A DNA stretch of 64,000 bases from Agromyces intestinalis (GTDB lineage Bacteria; Actinomycetota; Actinomycetes; Actinomycetales; Microbacteriaceae): positions 1,302,001 through 1,366,000 of the forward strand of contig NZ_CP043505.1 of assembly GCF_008365295.1 (NCBI RefSeq), in the 5' to 3' direction. The first letter of the stretch is position 1. Every line of letters begins with the position of its first letter. Both the position numbers and the translations under genes were made by a program. The notes under the pieces are model-generated. The model saw only the letters and a list, made by a program, of their open reading frames with translations. It searched no databases and was not told where the DNA came from. Shown here in pieces: positions 52,054 through 60,184 of the stretch.

Positions 52054-52925
52054 GTGGTGCCTCCGGGTGCGATGAAACGGGTGGTGAGTTCGCCGATGCC
52101 CGAGACCCGCACGGTGACGTGGTCACCGGGGGCGAGCGGCCGGTGCGCGTCGAGCGCGGCGGGGAGTTTCTGCGGCGTGCCCGTGGAGACGACGTCGCCG
52201 GGCTCGAGTGTCATGAACCGGCTGAGGTAGTGCACCACGAACGCGACCGAGAAGATCGTGGTCGAGGTCGACTGCGACACGGTCACGAGCCCGTCGCGCT
52301 CGACCTCGACGAGCAGGTCCTGCGGATCGGCGATCTCGTCACGGGTGACGAGCCACGGGCCGAGCGGGGCGAACCCGTCGGAGCACTTGCCGAGCGCCCA
52401 CTGGCTCTGCCGGCGCTGCCAGGCGCGATCGGAGACGTCGTTGAGGATCGTGTAGCCGCCGACGTGCGCGAGTGCCTCGTCGAGCGGGACCTCCTTCGCC
52501 CGTCGCCCGATGACGACCGCGATCTCGCCCTCGTAGTCCACGTCGATTGCAGCCGCCGGGATCACGACGGGATCGTCGGCGCCGCCGAGGGTGTTCGCGG
52601 TCTTCACGAACACGTCGGGGAACTCGGGATCGTCGGCGGTGGGGTCGACCCCGTCGGGCACGTGTCCGCGGTAGTTGTACCCGAGGCAGAGCAGCTTGCC
52701 CGGGATCACCGGCGGCAGCAGGCGCACGGCGGGGAGGCGCGGAAGCGCGTCGCGCGCGACCGCGGCGGCCGCATCGACGGCCGCGCGCGCCTCGGCGAGC
52801 AGCGCGTCATCGCCGAGCACGTCGACGACCGACGACGCGATGGCCGAGAGGTCGAGCACGTGCGCGCCGCCGACGACCGCGCCGGGGCGGGGGCCGGTCG
52901 CGGTGCTGAAGGTGACGAGTCTCAC
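52050..52925 (-). CDS. Fumarylacetoacetate hydrolase (FAH) family protein
   Basis: The 291-aa protein has the FAH fold: KLLCLGYNYRGHVPDG, FVKTANTLGGADDPVVIP, the metal-binding DYEGEIAVVIGRRAKEV (two Glu), GYTILNDVSDRAWQ, and GDVVSTGTPQKL near the C-terminus. Family members hydrolyse or decarboxylate 2,4-diketo or 2-keto-ene acids. The textbook KduI-KduD-KdgK-Eda route needs no such enzyme, yet it overlaps both neighbours by 4 bp and must be expressed with them. It may process an unusual deoxy-keto-acid or a by-product; the substrate is unknown. Confidence 0.85.
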   Translation of the reverse strand: MRLVTFSTATGPRPGAVVGGAHVLDLSAIASSVVDVLGDDALLAEARAAVDAAAAVARDALPRLPAVRLLPPVIPGKLLCLGYNYRGHVPDGVDPTADDPEFPDVFVKTANTLGGADDPVVIPAAAIDVDYEGEIAVVIGRRAKEVPLDEALAHVGGYTILNDVSDRAWQRRQSQWALGKCSDGFAPLGPWLVTRDEIADPQDLLVEVERDGLVTVSQSTSTTIFSVAFVVHYLSRFMTLEPGDVVSTGTPQKLPAALDAHRPLAPGDHVTVRVSGIGELTTRFIAPGGTT

Positions 52926-54100
52926 CAGTACGGCCTCCAGTCGGGCATCGCCAGACGAGCGAGCGCTTCGAGGAAGAAGTAGTCGCCCCACAGCGTGCCC
53001 TCGTCGACGCCGTTGAGCTTCGGCAGGTCGTAGGTGCCATGCAGCAGGAGCGCGTCGGATGCGCCGGGCTCGGGTGTGCAGTCGGCGATCAGGGCCGAGA
53101 GGATGTCGCGGGCCGCCGCCTGCGCCCGCAGAGCGCGTTCGGGGTCGGTCTCGAGGTCGGCGAGTTCGAGCAGGCCGCAGACGGCGATCGCCGCCGCCGA
53201 ACTGTCGCGCGGCGCGTCGTCGCCGTCGCCGTAGTCGAGGTCCCAGTACGGCACCAGGTCGGAGGGCAGGTGCGCGAGGAGGTAGTCGGCGCAGCGGCGC
53301 GCAGCGTCGAGCAGTGCCGGGTCGCCGGTGGCGCGATGGTTGAGCGCGAATCCGTAGACCCCCCATGCCTGACCGCGCGCCCAGCATGAGTCGTCGTGGG
53401 CGCCCTGCTCGGTCGCGCCGCGCAGCGGTGCGCCGGTCTCGACGTCCCAGAAGAACGTGTGGAAGGTGGAGTCGTCGGGGCGGATGATGTGCTCGCGCAG
53501 TTGTGCGGTGTGGCGACGCACCGCATCGCGATACCGCTCGTCGCCGGTCTGCTCGGCAGCCCACGTGAGCAGCGGCATGTTCATCAGGCTGTCGATGATG
53601 GTGCGTCCCCGCTGCGCGGGGTCGGACAGGTCGCCCCACGCCTGGATGATGCCGGCGGGCTCGAGGAACCGTCGCATCAGATGGTCGGCGGCGGCCAGCG
53701 CGGCCTCGCGTGCTTCCTCGTCGCCGAGGAGGCGCCACGCCGAGACGCACGAGAGCGTGTACAGGAATCCGAGATCGTGGGTCTCGAGGTCCTCCTCGTC
53801 GCGCACCCGGCGGGCGAAGTCGGCGGCATGTCCGAGGGCCGCATCGCGGAACTCGGGATCCGAGGTGAGCTCCCACGCCAGCCACTGCATGCCCGACCAG
53901 AAGCTCGTCGTCCAGCCTCGGTTCGCGCCCGCGGCGAACCCGTCGGCCGGCGGCCGCACCTCGTAGCGACCATCGGCCGTCGTGTCGTCGGGATACCGGG
54001 AGCCGAACGTCGCGATGTTGCGGCGGATCGTCGGCAGTGCGGCCGCGATCGCCCGATCGGCGGCGACCGCGAGGTCGCTGCGAGCGGAGGGCATGGTCAT
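52922..54100 (-). CDS. GH88 unsaturated glucuronyl hydrolase
   Basis: This cytosolic enzyme removes the 4,5-unsaturated uronate from the non-reducing end of lyase-produced oligosaccharides; the product opens spontaneously to 5-keto-4-deoxyuronate for KduI. The 392 aa have an (alpha/alpha)6 barrel pattern with the two catalytic Asp: Asp109 in LETHDLGFLY and Asp170 in GRTIIDSLMNMPLL. Other family blocks are WTTSFWSGMQWLAWE, GCWARGQAWGVYGFAL-like DDSCWARGQAWGVYGFAL and LHGTYDLPKLNGVDEGTLWGDYFFLEAL. The GTGA overlap with the FAH gene indicates coupling. Confidence 0.93.
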   Translation of the reverse strand: MTMPSARSDLAVAADRAIAAALPTIRRNIATFGSRYPDDTTADGRYEVRPPADGFAAGANRGWTTSFWSGMQWLAWELTSDPEFRDAALGHAADFARRVRDEEDLETHDLGFLYTLSCVSAWRLLGDEEAREAALAAADHLMRRFLEPAGIIQAWGDLSDPAQRGRTIIDSLMNMPLLTWAAEQTGDERYRDAVRRHTAQLREHIIRPDDSTFHTFFWDVETGAPLRGATEQGAHDDSCWARGQAWGVYGFALNHRATGDPALLDAARRCADYLLAHLPSDLVPYWDLDYGDGDDAPRDSSAAAIAVCGLLELADLETDPERALRAQAAARDILSALIADCTPEPGASDALLLHGTYDLPKLNGVDEGTLWGDYFFLEALARLAMPDWRPYW

Positions 54101-54136
54101 GGGCGGAACTGGTCCTTCCTCGGTGACGGCGCGCGG

Positions 54137-54790
54137 CTAGGCCGCGATCGTCTCTTCGATGTCGAGCACGGGGCGGAGCGAGTGACGGCTGTTCGCCCAC
54201 GCGAGGTACAACGCCGGCGAGGCGAGCGCCGACAGCGCGAGCAGTGGGAGGTTGATGAAGAGCAACGCGAAGACGGCGAGCACCGCGAGGCTCACGAGTG
54301 TGAGGTGCCAGCGACGGATGCTCGCCCAGGCTGCGCGGGCCAGCGCGCCGCCGATGCGCACCGCCGGGCTCTCGGCGACCGCGGTCAGGGTCACCACCCC
54401 CGCGCCGGCGACGAGCACGCCCACGACCACGAGCACGACCATCGCGGCCTGCGCGAACGGACCGTCGGCGAAGAAGCGCGCATCGACGATGAGCACGGCG
54501 GCGGAGCCGACGAGCATCAGGCCGACGAGCGCAGCGCGCTTCCAGGTGGCTCGGTAGCCGCTGAAGAACGCGAAGAACGGGTTCTCGCCCGATCGCCTGA
54601 AGACGGTGAAGGCTGCGGTCACACCCGGAGTGGCGACGACGGCGGCGGCGGCGGCGAGCGGCCAGGTCTCGAACGCGTTCGTGAACATGACGATCACGAT
54701 GAGGGGCGACGCCGTGACGGCGAGCAGCAGGTTCACGAGGACGGCTGTGCCCAGCGCATCCAACGCGTTCTGGATCTTCTCGAAGCGCAT
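54137..54790 (-). CDS. YesL family (DUF624) membrane protein
   Basis: The 217-aa protein has five or six membrane helices and the DUF624 pattern ALGTAVLVNLLLAVTASPLIVI...PGVTAAFTVFRR...NPFFAFFSGYRATWKRA. YesL-like proteins are found beside carbohydrate ABC transporters that import plant-polysaccharide oligosaccharides, as in the Bacillus yes rhamnogalacturonan operon. Their exact role is unproven. It lies 3 bp from the second permease gene. Confidence 0.87.
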   Translation of the reverse strand: MRFEKIQNALDALGTAVLVNLLLAVTASPLIVIVMFTNAFETWPLAAAAAVVATPGVTAAFTVFRRSGENPFFAFFSGYRATWKRAALVGLMLVGSAAVLIVDARFFADGPFAQAAMVVLVVVGVLVAGAGVVTLTAVAESPAVRIGGALARAAWASIRRWHLTLVSLAVLAVFALLFINLPLLALSALASPALYLAWANSRHSLRPVLDIEETIAA

Positions 54791-54793
54791 CGA

Positions 54794-55702
54794 TCAGCCC
54801 TTCAGACCTGACGTCGCGATGCCCTCGACGAAGAATCGCTGCCCCAACAGGAAGATCACCGCGATCGGGATGACCGAGATCGTCAGACCGGTGAAGAGCA
54901 TCGCGTAGTCGGCTTCGAGGTTGTTCGCCACGAAGTTCTTGAGTCCGAGCTGAACCGTCCAGTTCTCTTTGCTCCGCAGGTAGAGCAGCGGACCGAGGTA
55001 GTCGTTCCAGGTGTTCACGAAGGTCAGCAGCGCGAGCGACGCGAGGGCCGGTGTCGAGAGCGGCAGCATGATGCGCGCCCAGATCGAGTACTCGTTGAGT
55101 CCGTCGATGCGGGCCGCCTCGCTGAGTTCCTCGGGGATCGACTCGAAGTACTGCTTCATGAGGAACACGCCGAAGGCGCCGAAGGCCTGCAGCACGATGA
55201 TCGCGAGCAGCGTGTTCGTCAGTCTGAACTGGGCCAGCATGATGTACTGCGGGATCATGTACGACTGCCACGGCACGGCGATCGTGCCGAGGTACAGCAG
55301 GAAGAGCACGTCCCGGCCGGGAAAGCGCACCTTGGCGAACCCGTAGGCCGCGAAGGAGCCCGTGAGCACCTGGAGGAAGGTCACGACCGTCGACAGGAAG
55401 ATCGTGTTGCGCAGCCAGGTCGCCATGCCCGTGTCGGTCCAGAGTTCGACGTAGTGCTCCCAGTGCCACGTCTCGGGCCACAGACGCACGGGCACTGAGA
55501 AGACCTCGTTGGGGTTCTTGAACGAGCTCAAGACCATCCAGAAGAACGGCACGAGCAGCGCGAGCGCGAAGGCGACGAGCAGGATGCTGCCGACGACGCG
55601 ACCGAGACGCGATGCGGGCCGGGTGGAACGGTCGACGCGGGGGCCGGGGCCGGGGTCGTCGCTCGGGGTCGATGGCACGACGACGAGTTCGGTGACGGCC
55701 AT
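54794..55702 (-). CDS. Carbohydrate ABC transporter permease, MalG/YesQ type
   Basis: The 302-aa permease has six helices and the EAA loop EELSEAARIDGLNEYSIWARIMLPLSTPALASLA. FFWMVLSSFKNPNEVF at the N-terminus is typical of MalG-like CUT1 proteins. It pairs with the next permease; the start overlaps that gene's stop by one base. No ATPase gene is present in the locus, so a shared MsiK-type ATPase from elsewhere probably powers it. Confidence 0.93.
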   Translation of the reverse strand: MAVTELVVVPSTPSDDPGPGPRVDRSTRPASRLGRVVGSILLVAFALALLVPFFWMVLSSFKNPNEVFSVPVRLWPETWHWEHYVELWTDTGMATWLRNTIFLSTVVTFLQVLTGSFAAYGFAKVRFPGRDVLFLLYLGTIAVPWQSYMIPQYIMLAQFRLTNTLLAIIVLQAFGAFGVFLMKQYFESIPEELSEAARIDGLNEYSIWARIMLPLSTPALASLALLTFVNTWNDYLGPLLYLRSKENWTVQLGLKNFVANNLEADYAMLFTGLTISVIPIAVIFLLGQRFFVEGIATSGLKG

Positions 55703-56634
55703 CAGGCACTCCGCTTCTTGTTGATGAGGAACTGGACCACGGTGGCGATGATGCACACCAGGAAGAGTGCGACCGCTCCGGCCGAGGCGTAGCCGAACTT
55801 CGACTCGATGAAGCCCTTCTGGTAGATGAACTGCGACAGCACGACGGTGGCCTGATTCGGCGCCTGGGTGCCTCCGGGCGAGAGCACGATGATGAGGTCG
55901 AAGATCTTGAGGGACGCGATCGTGAGGAGCACGGTCACGAGGAACATCGTGGGGCGGATGCCGGGGAGCGTGACGTTCCAGAACCGCTGGAGGGCGTTCG
56001 CGCCGTCGACGCGCGCGGCCTCGTACAGTTCACGGGGAACGGTCTGCAGTCCGGCGAGGAACAGGATCATGTAGTACCCCATGTCGCGCCAGGTGCTGAT
56101 GATCACGATCGCGGGCATCGCCCAGTCTTGGGAAGTGAGCCAGCCGGGCGGGTTCTCGATGCCGAGGAAACGGAGGAACTGGTTGATCGGGCCGAAGTCG
56201 GGGCTGAAGAGCAGGTTCCAGACCAGCGCGATCGCGACGATCGAGGTGATGTAGGGGAAGAACGCCGCCGTGCGGAAGAACGCGACGCCGCGCAGCTTCG
56301 TGTTCAGCAGCAGCGCGAGGCCGAGCGACACCACGATGGTCAGCGGCACATGCAGTACCGCGAAGTACAGGGTGTTGATGAACGAGCGGTGGAAGAGCGG
56401 GTCGGCGACGAGCTTCTGGAAGTTCTCGAAGCCGATGAACTCGCCCTTGCCGAACACGTTGTAGTCGGTGAGCGACACGTAGAACAGGGACACCACCGGC
56501 ACGAGCGTGATGAGCGCGAAGCCGATGAAGTTCGGCAGGATGAAGCTCCAGCCGAGGAGGGTGTTGCGCAGCACGAGCTTCGAGCGGCGGCGCGGGGATG
56601 GGGTGCCGATCCCGTCGGCAACGGCGCTCGTCAT
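55702..56634 (-). CDS. Carbohydrate ABC transporter permease, MalF/YesP type
   Basis: The 310-aa permease has six helices. LGWSFILPNFIGFALITLVPVVSLFYVSLTDYNVFG near the N-terminus and the EAA loop RELYEAARVDGANALQRFWNVTLPGIRPTMFLVTVL mark a MalF-type CUT1 protein. It forms the heterodimer with the MalG-type neighbour to import oligosaccharides bound by the upstream lipoprotein. Confidence 0.93.
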   Translation of the reverse strand: MTSAVADGIGTPSPRRRSKLVLRNTLLGWSFILPNFIGFALITLVPVVSLFYVSLTDYNVFGKGEFIGFENFQKLVADPLFHRSFINTLYFAVLHVPLTIVVSLGLALLLNTKLRGVAFFRTAAFFPYITSIVAIALVWNLLFSPDFGPINQFLRFLGIENPPGWLTSQDWAMPAIVIISTWRDMGYYMILFLAGLQTVPRELYEAARVDGANALQRFWNVTLPGIRPTMFLVTVLLTIASLKIFDLIIVLSPGGTQAPNQATVVLSQFIYQKGFIESKFGYASAGAVALFLVCIIATVVQFLINKKRSA

Positions 56635-56667
56635 GACATCTCCTGGAACATGTGGGGCGGGATGGTT

Positions 56668-56701
56668 CCCGGCGCCGGACGCTGACGCGTCCGGCGCCGG
56701 G
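56668..56701 (-). terminator. Intra-operon hairpin, perfect 15-bp stem
   Basis: CCCGGCGCCGGACGC (56668-56682) and GCGTCCGGCGCCGGG (56687-56701) pair perfectly around a 4-nt loop, 9 bp after the binding-protein stop and 33 bp before the permease start. No T-tract follows on the transcribed strand. It probably stabilises the upstream message or partly terminates transcription, so that the binding protein is made in excess over the permeases. Confidence 0.8.
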
Positions 56702-56710
56702 AGGGGTGAC

Positions 56711-57970
56711 TCAGAGTGCCGCGACGGCCGCGCCCGCGTCGGCGATCGCCTGCTCGATGGTCTTCGCCTTCGTCAGGATCTCGGTGTGCAGGGTACCGAG
56801 GATCGTCTGAACCGCCGAGGTGTTGGCGTCGGTCGGGTTCTCAGGCAGCGTCTCGTGCGTCGACCACGCGAACTTCGACACGTCGTCGGTCGGGACGCCC
56901 TCGACAGCGAAGTAGGCGTCGACGACCGCGTCCGACGTGTTCGCCGGGGTGATGCCGATGCCCGCGAGCAGCGAGGCCGCCTCGTCGCTCATCGAGTACT
57001 CGAGGAACGCCTTCGCCGCGTCGACCTTCGCCGGGTCGATCGCCGCGTTGATGCCGAAGCCCGTCGGGTCGCCGAAGGTCACCGGCTTGTCGACGGTCGA
57101 GTCGTCGACCTGCGGGATCGGAGCGAAGCCCCAGTTGAAGGTGTCGGCCTCACCCGACGTCTGCTGCGAGATGAGGCTCGCGACGTACCAGGTGCCCATG
57201 GGGAGCATCGCGGCGTGCTGCTTGCCGAACTCGCCCTGGTAGGTCGGGCTGTTGGCGCTCGAGGTGGCGAAGTCGATCTGGTAGCCGGCGGCCTCGCGGG
57301 CGAGACGTCGCTCGTACAGGTCGGTCATGTACTCGTAGTCGCCCGAGAAGATGTCGCCGTCGAACTGCGCGTTGGCGAAGCCCTGCGTCGTCGACTGCCA
57401 ACGGTGCTCGTACGTGCCGAAGTGCTCGGCCGTCGTCAGCGCCGCAGCGGCCGCGTCGTAGTCGTCCCAGGTCCACGAGCCGTCGGGGTACTCCACGCCC
57501 GCGGCGTCGAAGATGTCCTTGTTGTAGAACAGCACCCACGAGTCCTGGCGGTAGGGCACCGCGTACTGCGCGCCGTCGACCTCGTAGGACGAGGCGCCGC
57601 TGACCGCGTCGGGGATCTCGACGTCGGAGACGTCGAGAAGCTGCTCGCCGTCGACGAAGACGGGAACGTACTTGACCTCCTTCTGGGTGATGATGTCGGG
57701 GCCGGCGCCCGCGCCGAGGTCGGCGGTCAGGAGGGTGTTGTACTCGGCCGGGTCGTACTCGACGAGCTCGACGGTGTTGCCCGTGGCCGCCTTGAACCCG
57801 TCGGCGAGGACCTGGAACTCGGGGGTGATGTCGAGGCTCCAGCCGGACAGGGTGAGGGTGACGGGGCCGCTGCTCTCTGCGGGCTCCTCCTCGGGGCTGC
57901 CGCTGCACGCGGCGAGCGTCAGCGAGGCAGCGACGACCACGCTGGCCGCGACTGCGTACTTGCGCTTCAT
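56711..57970 (-). CDS. Extracellular sugar-binding lipoprotein of an ABC importer
   Basis: The 419-aa CUT1 solute-binding protein has a lipoprotein signal peptide (MKRKYAVAASVVVAASLTLAAC, lipobox LAAC with Cys22). The mature protein has VTLTLSGWSLDITPEFQVLADGFKAATGNTVELVEYDP and GPDIITQKEVKYVPVF near the N-terminus, and FGDPTGFGINAAIDPAKVDAAKAFLEYSMSDEAASLLAG near the C-terminus. It should capture unsaturated uronate oligosaccharides made outside the cell. AAAGGAG lies nine bases before the ATG. Confidence 0.93.
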   Translation of the reverse strand: MKRKYAVAASVVVAASLTLAACSGSPEEEPAESSGPVTLTLSGWSLDITPEFQVLADGFKAATGNTVELVEYDPAEYNTLLTADLGAGAGPDIITQKEVKYVPVFVDGEQLLDVSDVEIPDAVSGASSYEVDGAQYAVPYRQDSWVLFYNKDIFDAAGVEYPDGSWTWDDYDAAAAALTTAEHFGTYEHRWQSTTQGFANAQFDGDIFSGDYEYMTDLYERRLAREAAGYQIDFATSSANSPTYQGEFGKQHAAMLPMGTWYVASLISQQTSGEADTFNWGFAPIPQVDDSTVDKPVTFGDPTGFGINAAIDPAKVDAAKAFLEYSMSDEAASLLAGIGITPANTSDAVVDAYFAVEGVPTDDVSKFAWSTHETLPENPTDANTSAVQTILGTLHTEILTKAKTIEQAIADAGAAVAAL

Positions 57971-58024
57971 CTGTGGGTGCTCCTTTGCGATTCCAGTGGG
58001 GGTGACCCGGAAGGGTCCTTGGTG

Positions 58025-60025
58025 CTACCGGCGCGCCGTCGTGGCGGGCCGGGGGTCGCTGAGGCGGCTGGCGGTGCGCCGGCCGTCCGGCCAGGTGATG
58101 TCGACGACGGACTCGGCGTCGGCGTCGATGAGTTCGAGTTGCGCGGGCTTCGCCGTGGCCGCGTCGACCGTCGCGCCGCCGAGTTCGACGAGCACCGCGA
58201 TGCGCTCGCCGGGAACGACGGGGTACTCGAGCACGGGCACGACCGCGGTCGCGCCGAGGATGCTCGCGCCACGGCGGACCTCGATGCGGCCGGACGCATC
58301 GCCGCGGAGCGGATGAATCGCGCTCACGCGCCCACCGACCGCTGCGTGCGCGAAGCCGTGGTCGGTGACGCCCGCGACCGGGGCGTCGCCGGCCACGGGC
58401 CATCCGCCGATGCGCAGCCGCAGCGACTCGGGCGAGACGCCGTCTTCGAGTGCATCGACGCTCACGAGGCGCACCTCCCACGGGCCGCGCACGATCGACT
58501 GCACGTTGATGCGGCCGAGCGGCACCGCCTCCCCGCCGAGGCCCGAGCCGTGGCGGGGCAGCTCGTGGTCGGGGCGCACGAGGTGCGCCACCGACGTCGA
58601 TGCGGCGACGGCGACGGGCGAGTGCCCGTCATCGTCGAGCCGCACCTCGGTGAGCTCCATGCCGGCGCGGTGCGTCGCCTCGCCGTCGGCGTCGACCAGT
58701 GCAACCGACTGGTCGAGCGGATCCACCCACGCGCGGTCGTCGAGCAGCGGCGCGGTCGCGGTCGAGTAGCCGATGCGCGCATAGAGCGGCGAGTCGCCGA
58801 CGAGGTCGCCGGCCGCCGCGTGGTCGGTGCCGTGGTTCGCGATGCGCACGATGCCGTCGGCACGGGTGCCGGAGATCGCCCAGCCGGCGGCGCGCACGAC
58901 GCGCACGAAGTCACCGGACTCGACGGGGAGCGGCTCGGCAGGCGCGCTCCACACGGGGTGGTCAGCCGGCAGCGCGATGCCGAGCAGGCCCTTGGCCGCC
59001 CAGTACGGCGATGCCGGGCCCGAGTACGACTGCGCGAGACCGCGCCACTCGCCGTGCCAGCCCATCGTCAGCAGGCCGGCGCGGTCGGGCACCCCGTGAT
59101 CGTCGAAATGCTGCACGATGCGGTCGGCTGCATGGCGCAGCGCTCCTGGTGAGAGGGAGGGCACCTCGGCGAGCGCTCCGACCCAGAACGGCGCCGCGGC
59201 GGCGAACCGGTAGATGAGGCTGCGGCCCTGGATGAGCGGCGAACCGTCGGCGCCGACCAGCGCGATCGCGTCCTGGAGGTAGCGGTCGAGCGCCACGACA
59301 TCGTGCTCGGTGCGACCGCCCGCAAGCTCGGCGGCGCCCGCCATCCGCGACCACAGCACGGGGTAGAGGTGCAGCGCCCACCCGACGTAGTGGTCGTAGG
59401 AGCGCTCATGACCGTCGGACATCCATCCGTCGGCACGCGCGAACGAGTCGTGCAGGGCGAGGTCGGCGGCGACATCGTCGGGCGACCACGGCCCGCCGAC
59501 CGACCGCAGGAACGTCTGCACCACGAGCCGGAACCAGAGCCAGTTCGTGCGCGGATAGGTCTGATCGCCGACGGCGGGTGCGAGGTAGTCGATGACGCGG
59601 GCGCGGGTGGTCTCGTCGAACTGCTCCCAGATCCACGGCCGGGTGAGGTCGAGCATGAGCGCGATCGAGGCGGCCTCGACCTTGGCCTGGGGATGCTCGT
59701 CGAGACGCACCCAGCGGTCGGGCGCGTCGGGGTCGACGCCGGTGCGGATGCCGCGGGAGTAGAACTCGATCAGTTCGGTGAGCCCTCGCCCCTCGTCGCC
59801 GGCGATACGGAAGCCGGCGAGCAGGAACGTGCGTGCGAAGCCTTCGAGGCCGTCGACCGCGCGGCCGTAGCCGCCTTCGGCGCCTGGGGGCGTGATCAGC
59901 GCGTTTCCGGGTGAGGCCCATTTCGCAGCACCCCCGAGGAGCCGATCGGCGTACGCGACCCACTCAGCGCGGGTGCGATCGCCGTGACGCCGCGCGGGGG
60001 GCGGGGTGCTGGAGTGGGGCGACAC
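58025..60025 (-). CDS. DUF2264 domain protein, GH154-like putative glycosidase
   Basis: The 666-aa cytosolic protein has an N-terminal (alpha/alpha)6-type DUF2264 domain: YGRAVDGLEGFARTFLLAGFRIAG, NWLWFRLVVQTFLRSVG, DGWMSDGHERSYDHYVGWALHLYPVLWSRM, QGRSLIYRFAAAAPFW, GWHGEWRGLAQSYSGPASPYWAAKGLLGIALP. A C-terminal beta-rich domain of about 270 residues follows. As I recall, CAZy places DUF2264 proteins in GH154 with beta-glucuronidase activity; that fits a uronate locus. GTG 60025 has a strong AAGGAG upstream. It is the first gene of the 11-gene operon. Confidence 0.83.
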   Translation of the reverse strand: MSPHSSTPPPARRHGDRTRAEWVAYADRLLGGAAKWASPGNALITPPGAEGGYGRAVDGLEGFARTFLLAGFRIAGDEGRGLTELIEFYSRGIRTGVDPDAPDRWVRLDEHPQAKVEAASIALMLDLTRPWIWEQFDETTRARVIDYLAPAVGDQTYPRTNWLWFRLVVQTFLRSVGGPWSPDDVAADLALHDSFARADGWMSDGHERSYDHYVGWALHLYPVLWSRMAGAAELAGGRTEHDVVALDRYLQDAIALVGADGSPLIQGRSLIYRFAAAAPFWVGALAEVPSLSPGALRHAADRIVQHFDDHGVPDRAGLLTMGWHGEWRGLAQSYSGPASPYWAAKGLLGIALPADHPVWSAPAEPLPVESGDFVRVVRAAGWAISGTRADGIVRIANHGTDHAAAGDLVGDSPLYARIGYSTATAPLLDDRAWVDPLDQSVALVDADGEATHRAGMELTEVRLDDDGHSPVAVAASTSVAHLVRPDHELPRHGSGLGGEAVPLGRINVQSIVRGPWEVRLVSVDALEDGVSPESLRLRIGGWPVAGDAPVAGVTDHGFAHAAVGGRVSAIHPLRGDASGRIEVRRGASILGATAVVPVLEYPVVPGERIAVLVELGGATVDAATAKPAQLELIDADAESVVDITWPDGRRTASRLSDPRPATTARR

Positions 60026-60082
60026 GCTTCTCCTTCGAAGGGCGAGGGCAATCGGTCATATCGACCGCATCCGAAGATTAGC

Positions 60083-60139
60083 AATCGTTTTCGCTCACTT
60101 CAAGCCTGAATCTCGGGGATTCGATGATCGTTTTTGATC
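60083..60139. promoter_or_regulatory. Putative operator region between the divergent polysaccharide-use operons
   Basis: AATCGTTTTCG (60083-60093) and GATCGTTTTTGATC (60126-60139) share an ATCGTTTT core 43 bp apart. The second lies in an interrupted palindrome whose ends are TCGAT and ATCGA. They are AT-rich islands between the GH154-like and heparinase-like genes, the natural binding site for the hybrid regulator at 62166. Confidence 0.55.
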
Positions 60140-60184
60140 GAGTTGTGCCAGAATGAACGAACGCCCGACCGGAAGGACACCGCT

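Noticed and set aside
52050..55709. Long open frame through the GH88, YesL and permease genes in a different minus-strand frame
   Set aside because: Only its last part is the genuine FAH-family gene (52050-52925). Upstream the translation is Arg/Pro-rich shadow sequence across genes with good motifs.
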